Positions 59,701 through 64,000 of a stretch of DNA of 64,000 bases are shown here, piece by piece. Position numbers and translations under genes: made by a program. Source of the DNA: Hamadaea flava (GTDB lineage: Bacteria > Actinomycetota > Actinomycetes > Mycobacteriales > Micromonosporaceae); NCBI RefSeq assembly GCF_024172085.1, contig NZ_JAMZDZ010000001.1, forward strand, positions 7,378,001-7,442,000, given 5' to 3'. Under the pieces are notes generated by a model. The model made no database searches. It had not been told where the DNA came from and worked only from the letters and a program-made list of their open reading frames with translations. Position 1 is the stretch's first letter. The number at the start of each line of letters is the position of its first letter.

Positions 59701-60890
59701 AAAGCACCGCTAGCGACAAGCGCATCGAAGCCCAAAAGATCGGATTCGAACTGAATCAAGCCGCGGATAGGGTCGAGAGCCTCGTCCCGCTCACCGCCGC
59801 CGCGATCCGGCAGCTACGCGGTCTTGTCGATGTTCCCGGACTGGCGCAAGCTCTCGGAGGAGAAGCCGCCATAGCGACACCATCGGACGACGATGCCACT
59901 GATGAAGCCTTCGTCGCCGCTGTCAGCGCAGCGCTGACCGGCAAGCGGGCCATCAACCGACGCCTGCTACGCGAACGTTACGACGCCTGCCGGGCGGATC
60001 TCGCTGGACTCTGGACACTGGATCCCGGCGACAGTTACGACAGTCTCGACACGTACGTGCTGACCCACGACGGAATGTCCTACACGCCGCCCGCCGCCGC
60101 CGAAGCCGGACGCCGGCTCCGCGATCGGGCACAGGCAGCTCTCGACAAAGCGGAGGAGTCCGCGCTGCGCGACTTCGTCATCGGCCGCCTGCCTCTGGCC
60201 ATCGGCACCGCATGGGTCGGCATCGAGGACTGGATCAAAGACGTCAACCGCAAGATGAACAAGGCCGCCGCATCCTCCGGCGTCGGCGTACAGGTCAGAA
60301 AGACCCTGCTGAAGGACCTCAGTGCAGCCGAACTGACCGTCCATCGCCTCGCCTGCAAGGAGACCACCCTCACGAGCGCGCAACAGATCGAAGTGGGCGA
60401 GGCACTGCAGGACCTCATCAACGCCGCTGACGGTGCCACCACCGCCGAGAAACTGGCCAACGCCATCGACCTCCGCAAGTGGCTTGACATCACTTATGAA
60501 ATCGTCCGACCCGGCGGCCAAACCAGCCGCTGGTCCTCTAAGACAGGTCTGTCGGGTGGCGAACGTCGCCTGGTCGTCCTCGCCCCGATGCTCGCCGCCG
60601 TCGCCGCCTACTATGACCAGCTCGACCTCGCCGGGTTGCGACTGACCGCCCTCGACGAAGTTCCCGCCGAGGTCGACGAACGCGGCCGCGAAGGACTTGC
60701 CCGCTACCTTGCAGAGCTCGACCTGGATCTCATCTGCACCAGCTACCTCTGGGACGGCGCCCCCGGAGCGTGGGACGGAATCGACGCATGGGACCTGGAA
60801 GCGGGACCCGACACTACTGTCGTCGCCTTCCCCATGCTCGTTCGGGGCCTGAGCCCGCTGCCGGGCGACTCCGGCGAGGAACCCGAATGA
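56709..60890 (+). CDS. jetC: Wadjet type II subunit JetC (SMC-like ATPase)
   Basis: 1393 residues; GTG with GGAGGG five bases upstream, inside the end of jetB. TIGR02680-type SMC: Walker A RGPNGTGKTTALEALWPYL (about 58), long coiled coils (about 300-440 and 700-1050), ABC signature LSGGERRL (about 1281) and Walker B LTALDEVPAEVDERG just after, then ICTSYLWDG. Two JetC form the motor of the plasmid-restricting condensin. A TTA leucine codon occurs at 58293-58295 (residue 529), rare in high-GC actinomycetes and a marker of bldA control or foreign origin. Confidence 0.93.
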   Translation: MTSTDLLAILDDDNPAEPVGHAERFTTRWRLVGAGLSNVWRYGDLHLDAPSGRLLLRGPNGTGKTTALEALWPYLLDLNPQRLAAGKARPTTLSLLMREGANGAKRRCGYLWLTLAAPGNEGTFSYGVRLLFSESGSPAVRVTPFMVPGVPLRDVAFYGPNRGFLSADQFTEEIARVGGIVFDDEDAYVAHLATRIWAADERELLELANRVRAVRNPTLLGDVSPRAAAETLRDALPGVADDVVTATAEALAESEATREAFQRDRDAAVALDRFAEAWAGHVVEVVTGATATAKKALSDAKEAERQREKASKKLEDARQQRDEAESKFAELSQTARSLEATIRALETSEGYKAAGRLTAMQDAVSNDMRAASTSLTAFQTAVETATQRAAQLRESASDIEVDLEEMFAAAARIDGHARSDHPLLIVGTTPQDAFHIETVTIDPGPATQIAVDLERTDDLARSWKNLASDHRTRGDSAQLALADRRETDEAERQADDASDKARAARLQAEQQQRELARETSAARTAIQQLVDAIEDWYAEHEPLVSLVDDAVHDASSATNVDSSVWHLPETIASTRDEPAQALTEIDSLANAIKDSGQTAAVDLRHRAQIVRKAAAALREERNRLLTEARQLREGKLLPVPRPDWAGPLAEGAAFADAIDWHPTYTDSDGRARIELALAASGLLGAVLLPDGVHTEAWYVTATSHSSEPNLSSVLIADPAHPLSGAATRVLTAIPLRDTARVADTNSGLTVGRDGTFAAGPLHGRPAGVDDPARRPAAAYVGAAQRRAAALARAEELEAQAAILEGQADDQDSVARLHQLSAERIASAVRQFPDRSAATRAESTRAAAAILAGRLNTKATEASVRAAELGELAHDLRAEWTQRTLARGLPSDKAELGRLRDAEAEAAKKLDGLAKDLAARLRPRLQRLAGNAVNDRERNHALGGQHAETVAAARHAREVQTEYDALVMAVGLDAETALAQHARAKERRQGLAERLILAESTASDKRIEAQKIGFELNQAADRVESLVPLTAAAIRQLRGLVDVPGLAQALGGEAAIATPSDDDATDEAFVAAVSAALTGKRAINRRLLRERYDACRADLAGLWTLDPGDSYDSLDTYVLTHDGMSYTPPAAAEAGRRLRDRAQAALDKAEESALRDFVIGRLPLAIGTAWVGIEDWIKDVNRKMNKAAASSGVGVQVRKTLLKDLSAAELTVHRLACKETTLTSAQQIEVGEALQDLINAADGATTAEKLANAIDLRKWLDITYEIVRPGGQTSRWSSKTGLSGGERRLVVLAPMLAAVAAYYDQLDLAGLRLTALDEVPAEVDERGREGLARYLAELDLDLICTSYLWDGAPGAWDGIDAWDLEAGPDTTVVAFPMLVRGLSPLPGDSGEEPE

Positions 60891-62227
60891 TCGAAAACGT
60901 CGGCGTGTGCGAATGGTGCGCTTCTGACTGCGCCAATGTCGACTTCAGCCCACTACGCTCGGCACAACTGGACTGGTTCTGGCGCCAGCTCGCGGCTGCC
61001 GGCGATCGACGCGGCGACCGGCAACTCACCAGCGGGACCGCGACCATCACCGCTCCTGCCAGCCCAGCCGAACGTGCCGCGGCACTAGGACTCCTCGGCG
61101 GACGCGTCCCGCGCAGCGGCCAGAGTGTGCGTGTTGACCTCGCCGACCTGACCGAGCGCATCAGGTCTCACGATCCGGTCGTCACGCCGGGCATGATCGC
61201 AGCCCACGTGGTTGAGCGAAGCCTCGGTGAGCGCGTACGCCAAACCGCACAACGCCGCAACAGCCTCGAACAGCTACGCCTGCGCTTCACCGCAGTATTT
61301 CAGACGCTTCCAGAAACCTCCCCGGTAGAGCCTGACGCTGACCAGATCTGGGCTGTGCTGCAGCGGACCGGATGGACTGCCCGCATGCTCGCCGCGTCCG
61401 ATCCGGCGAACCTCGTCAGGCAGGCGGTAGACGTCATCGCCCGGTTGCCTGCCGAAGGCAGCCGCCTCGATCGACGGTTGCTCGCCGAGTCGGTTACCCG
61501 CAATCCGCATGCCCTTGACGCCGGGACGTTGCCCGGGCTCGTCCTTGCCGTCATGGCAGCCGCCGGCACCATCCCTACCGGATTGGCTCCGCGAGCGGCA
61601 TGGACCGCGCTCGGCGTCGACTATGACGACCTCACCGGAGGTCTGCTAGCATTCGGAATCCAGCCGCTCGGGTGGGTGCTGCCCGCAGACGCCGTAGTCA
61701 CCCTTCCACCGCGCGAGCTCGTGAACCGTAGCTGGCCACATCCACCACCAGACGGCGGGTGCGTCTTCGTCACCGAGAATCCGTCGATCGTCGGCGCCGC
61801 CGCAGATCTTGTCGCCGCAAGTCCGCAGTCATCGAAACCCATCCGTCTGTTATGTACCGTTGGTACGCCTTCGGCTTCCGAGATCGACGCGATCGGCAGA
61901 CTGGCGGCACAAGGCTGGCAAATCGCGGTCCGCGCTGACTTCGACCCCGCGGGTCTGCGACATGTCGCGTCGCTTCTGCGCGGCGTCCCGACTGCCCGCC
62001 CATGGCGGATGGGCGCACGGGATTATCTCGACTGCCTAGCCGGACTCTCCAACGCCGACCGCGTCCGGCTTCCGGAGCAAGCCGTCCTGGAGACGCCATG
62101 GGATGCCGAACTCGGCCGTGTCATGGGGGAGCAGAAGGCCGTCGCGTACGAAGAGGGCCTGATCGAGGCACTTCTCGCCGACCTGACCGCCGATCGAAAT
62201 GGCCCTAAGCGGCTGCGCGCCTCATAG
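60887..62227 (+). CDS. jetD: Wadjet type II nuclease JetD (TIGR02679 / DUF2399, Toprim)
   Basis: 446 residues; ATG overlaps the jetC stop (ATGA). The N-terminal part is the TIGR02679 region; the C-terminal DUF2399 is a Toprim-like domain with the acidic Glu in VFVTENPSIVGAA (about 292) and the D-x-D in VRADFDPAGLRHV (about 352). In Wadjet this topoisomerase-VI-like subunit cleaves the extruded plasmid DNA. Contains a TTA codon at 61850-61852. All key acidic residues are present, so the four-gene system looks intact. Confidence 0.92.
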   Translation: MIENVGVCEWCASDCANVDFSPLRSAQLDWFWRQLAAAGDRRGDRQLTSGTATITAPASPAERAAALGLLGGRVPRSGQSVRVDLADLTERIRSHDPVVTPGMIAAHVVERSLGERVRQTAQRRNSLEQLRLRFTAVFQTLPETSPVEPDADQIWAVLQRTGWTARMLAASDPANLVRQAVDVIARLPAEGSRLDRRLLAESVTRNPHALDAGTLPGLVLAVMAAAGTIPTGLAPRAAWTALGVDYDDLTGGLLAFGIQPLGWVLPADAVVTLPPRELVNRSWPHPPPDGGCVFVTENPSIVGAAADLVAASPQSSKPIRLLCTVGTPSASEIDAIGRLAAQGWQIAVRADFDPAGLRHVASLLRGVPTARPWRMGARDYLDCLAGLSNADRVRLPEQAVLETPWDAELGRVMGEQKAVAYEEGLIEALLADLTADRNGPKRLRAS

Positions 62228-62325
62228 CGCAACCGCCAAGAGCGTGGGCTGTCCCGCAGATGCCCGGTAAACCGTCTGTGCGCTGGACCGCTGAGTACGC
62301 GACTCGCGACGTAGAGGAACAGGTG

Positions 62326-62682
62326 ATGGCACAGAGATGTACCGATGCCGAACAGGTATGGCAGCGATTTCACGATCTGGTGAACAGGAACTCGAGGCAG
62401 CTGCGGGACTCGCTGGCGGCCAGCCCGTCCGTCTACGGCCAGGAGGCACTTGGCGTGCCGCGTGAGGAACCCGAGGGTGATCCAGGCGACCTGGGCTGGC
62501 GGGTCGTCGAGGTGCTCGGCAAACGCCGGACCGACGTGACCGAAGCAGACGTCGAGGTCATGGCCCGGACCATCGGGCTCATCGAAATCCGGCTGGCGAA
62601 TCCGCCAACGCGGGACAGCGACGCTGAACAATGGCGGCGCGGGCTCATGTTGCTCGGCCACGACCCGCTCGATTCGGGCTGA
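62326..62682 (+). CDS. hypothetical protein next to Wadjet
   Basis: 118 residues from ATG 62326 (GAGGAACAGG just upstream; an ATG at 62260 is also in frame). Acidic, helical: DAEQVWQRFHDLVNRNS, RRTDVTEADVEVMARTIGLI, EQWRRGLMLLGHDPLD. No family recognised. It lies between jetD and the SNF2-type helicase gene on the same strand, so it may belong to either unit. Confidence 0.55.
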   Translation: MAQRCTDAEQVWQRFHDLVNRNSRQLRDSLAASPSVYGQEALGVPREEPEGDPGDLGWRVVEVLGKRRTDVTEADVEVMARTIGLIEIRLANPPTRDSDAEQWRRGLMLLGHDPLDSG

Positions 62683-62700
62683 TCGGGGCACGACGCCGTC

Positions 62701-62937
62701 ATGTCCGATGTGACCGTGGTGATTGCCACCCGCAACCGCCGCCGACGTCTCCTGGAGGTTTGGCGACTGCGATCTTGCGGTCGCCAAATAGAGATCAAAT
62801 CCGTGATGTCCGTCGTCTACTCGGCACTGCGCGAGTTGATCTATGGCGCGCACTGGCCAATGTGGTCGCTCGTGTTGAACGTTTGGGCAGTGTTTGACGT
62901 GCCTTGGCTCATATACCCTTTCGATCCGCCCATTTAA
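62701..62937 (+). pseudogene. glycosyltransferase 2 remnant (N-terminal ~25 codons)
   Basis: The frame opens with MSDVTVVIATRNRRRRLLE, the standard beginning of a GT2 glycosyltransferase, but similarity stops after about 25 codons and the rest (78 residues in all) is not GT2-like, is AT-richer and includes isolated Trp/Tyr. It looks like the stump of a gene broken by insertion or deletion. The stretch 62683-62987 holds nothing else I can support. Confidence 0.5.
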
Positions 62938-62987
62938 TCAGAGGCGGTTGCGGGGCGGTGTGCCGCTCAGTGGCGACGGGAGGTCTC

Positions 62988-64000
62988 GTGTCGGGGACGC
63001 AGGCGAACGGGTTGCCTGACCCGGGCACACAGATGACTTTGGACGGTCAGCTGGTAACGGTATTAGCGGCGTCGCCAAGCCTGTCTGGCGTTGATCTAGT
63101 TTTCCGTCTTGGTGATGGAACATTAGGTGAGGCTTCGCTTGATATCGACCAGGTAAGTCGCGCTCTCATACCGATCAATGATGCGGGTGGACATCCGGGA
63201 CGGGCATTGACCGGCCTCTGGGGCCGCTGGATGCAGTACGCGGTACCCCGTATCCGTTCCGCAGTGCTGGCCACGAGGCCACTGCGGCCTTACGCGCACC
63301 AGGATGAGGCCGTCTTCATCCACATGCTCGCCCAGCCACGCCTGCGGTTCCTGCTCGCTGACGAGCCCGGCACCGGCAAGACCATCATGACCGGAATGTA
63401 CCTAGCCGAGGGGGCTCGCCGAGGACTAATCCCCGGGCGCACCGTCATCGTCGTTCCGGCTCATCTAGTGGAGAAGTGGCGCCGGGACCTGCGCCGGTAC
63501 TTCGCGATCGAGGCTGACCGGCTCACCCCGGAACTTGCCCGCGACCCAAAGGATCTCGACCCGCGCGTCAGCGTGTGGGTCGTCTCGGTTGATTTGTATA
63601 CCTACAACGGCGACGTGCGTCGCAAAGTCGCGGGTGCCCGGGCCTCCTGGTCGCTTGCCGTCTTCGATGAGGCGCACAGGTTGACTCCTACCTCCCAGTA
63701 CCTCACTGCGGCCCGGGAACTGGCGGCCCGCACCCATCATCTCTTGTTGCTCACGGCTACCCCGCATCGAGGCAAGGAAGGGTTCTTCCGAGGATTGCTT
63801 AATCTCCTCGACCCGACCCTCTATCCGTGGGATCCGCGGCAGACGGACTACGAAACAGCGCTGCGTCCTAGCACTTTGTCGTTCCTGCGTCGAATGAAAG
63901 AGGAGCTGAAGGACCTCGAGGGACGTCCGCTGTTCCCGCCGCGCTACGCCGAGACCGTCCCGGTCGACCTGACGGGCCCGGAGCAGGCGGCATACACCGC
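62988..64000 (+). CDS. SNF2/DEAD-like helicase, 3' end outside window
   Basis: First 337 codons of a superfamily 2 ATPase; the frame is open to the window end. GTG with GGGAGG four bases upstream. An N-terminal beta-rich part (about 10-100) is followed by the helicase core: Q-like LRPYAHQDEAVF, motif I ADEPGTGKTIMTG, Ia VVPAHLVEKW, motif II FDEAHRL, motif III LLTATPHRG. The style matches SNF2-like helicases of phage-defence loci such as DISARM DrmD, but the partner genes are not in view. Two TTA codons (63063-63065, 63123-63125). Follows the Wadjet operon, consistent with a defence island. Confidence 0.85.
   Translation, partial: MSGTQANGLPDPGTQMTLDGQLVTVLAASPSLSGVDLVFRLGDGTLGEASLDIDQVSRALIPINDAGGHPGRALTGLWGRWMQYAVPRIRSAVLATRPLRPYAHQDEAVFIHMLAQPRLRFLLADEPGTGKTIMTGMYLAEGARRGLIPGRTVIVVPAHLVEKWRRDLRRYFAIEADRLTPELARDPKDLDPRVSVWVVSVDLYTYNGDVRRKVAGARASWSLAVFDEAHRLTPTSQYLTAARELAARTHHLLLLTATPHRGKEGFFRGLLNLLDPTLYPWDPRQTDYETALRPSTLSFLRRMKEELKDLEGRPLFPPRYAETVPVDLTGPEQAAYT

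Noticed and set aside
1-64000. CRISPR array or insertion sequence
   Set aside because: No regularly spaced repeats and no transposase or terminal inverted repeats found on reading.

Overview
The window looks like chromosomal DNA of a high-GC actinomycete. GTG starts are common, there is little intergenic space, GTAC-containing hexamers are frequent, many regulators are of SARP/NB-ARC and SigE/ECF type, and at least eight genes look leaderless (a TANNNT -10 box 6-8 bases before the ATG/GTG). A member of the Micromonosporaceae is my best guess, but that is inference from style, not from a marker gene. No rRNA, standard tRNA, CRISPR array, insertion sequence or phage structural gene was seen.

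Layout. 1-10.7 kb: the 3' end of an RHS/HINT polymorphic-toxin-like gene, then three secreted proteins that share one C-terminal propeller-like domain. 10.7-17.1 kb: two divergent AfsR/SARP-type regulators with NB-ARC and TPR parts. 17.1-25.4 kb: a secreted M15 peptidase, a StrR-like regulator with 11-bp direct repeats upstream, a secreted lipase, a SUKH-like protein, an AXE1-type esterase, a SigE-family sigma factor coupled to a membrane propeller protein, and an FAD monooxygenase. 25.7-39.4 kb: a third SARP/NB-ARC regulator, then (reading leftwards) LRR protein, MoxR ATPase and metallopeptidase-VWA protein in one overlapping operon; two paralogous ankyrin proteins; a secreted protein; and an ECF sigma/CU044_5270 pair. 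39.4-53.6 kb: mostly ordinary metabolic and envelope genes (esterases, GNAT, CadD transporter, deacetylase-glycosyltransferase fusion, S1 protease, GT-C-like membrane proteins, YdeI-like, SRPBCC, DUF456). 53.8-64 kb: a complete Wadjet type II anti-plasmid system (jetABCD), a small hypothetical gene, a broken glycosyltransferase remnant and the start of an SNF2-type helicase cut by the window edge.

The most unusual content is a family of three tRNA-like RNA elements (32106-32187, 33494-33573, 39032-39111, all minus strand). Each sits directly behind a TANNNT promoter box, so that transcription should begin on its first base, and directly in front of the ribosome-binding site of a repeat-protein gene: the LRR gene that heads the MoxR/VWA operon, and the two ankyrin genes. 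The three share a nearly invariant D arm, T arm and variable loop, keep the bases needed for the tRNA elbow, have an extended 11-12 bp acceptor helix, and differ in the anticodon arm, where the pairing largely covaries. I do not recognise this arrangement as a described system. The simplest reading is a structured 5' leader that mimics tRNA and controls, or is part of, a repeat-protein conflict or quality-control system.
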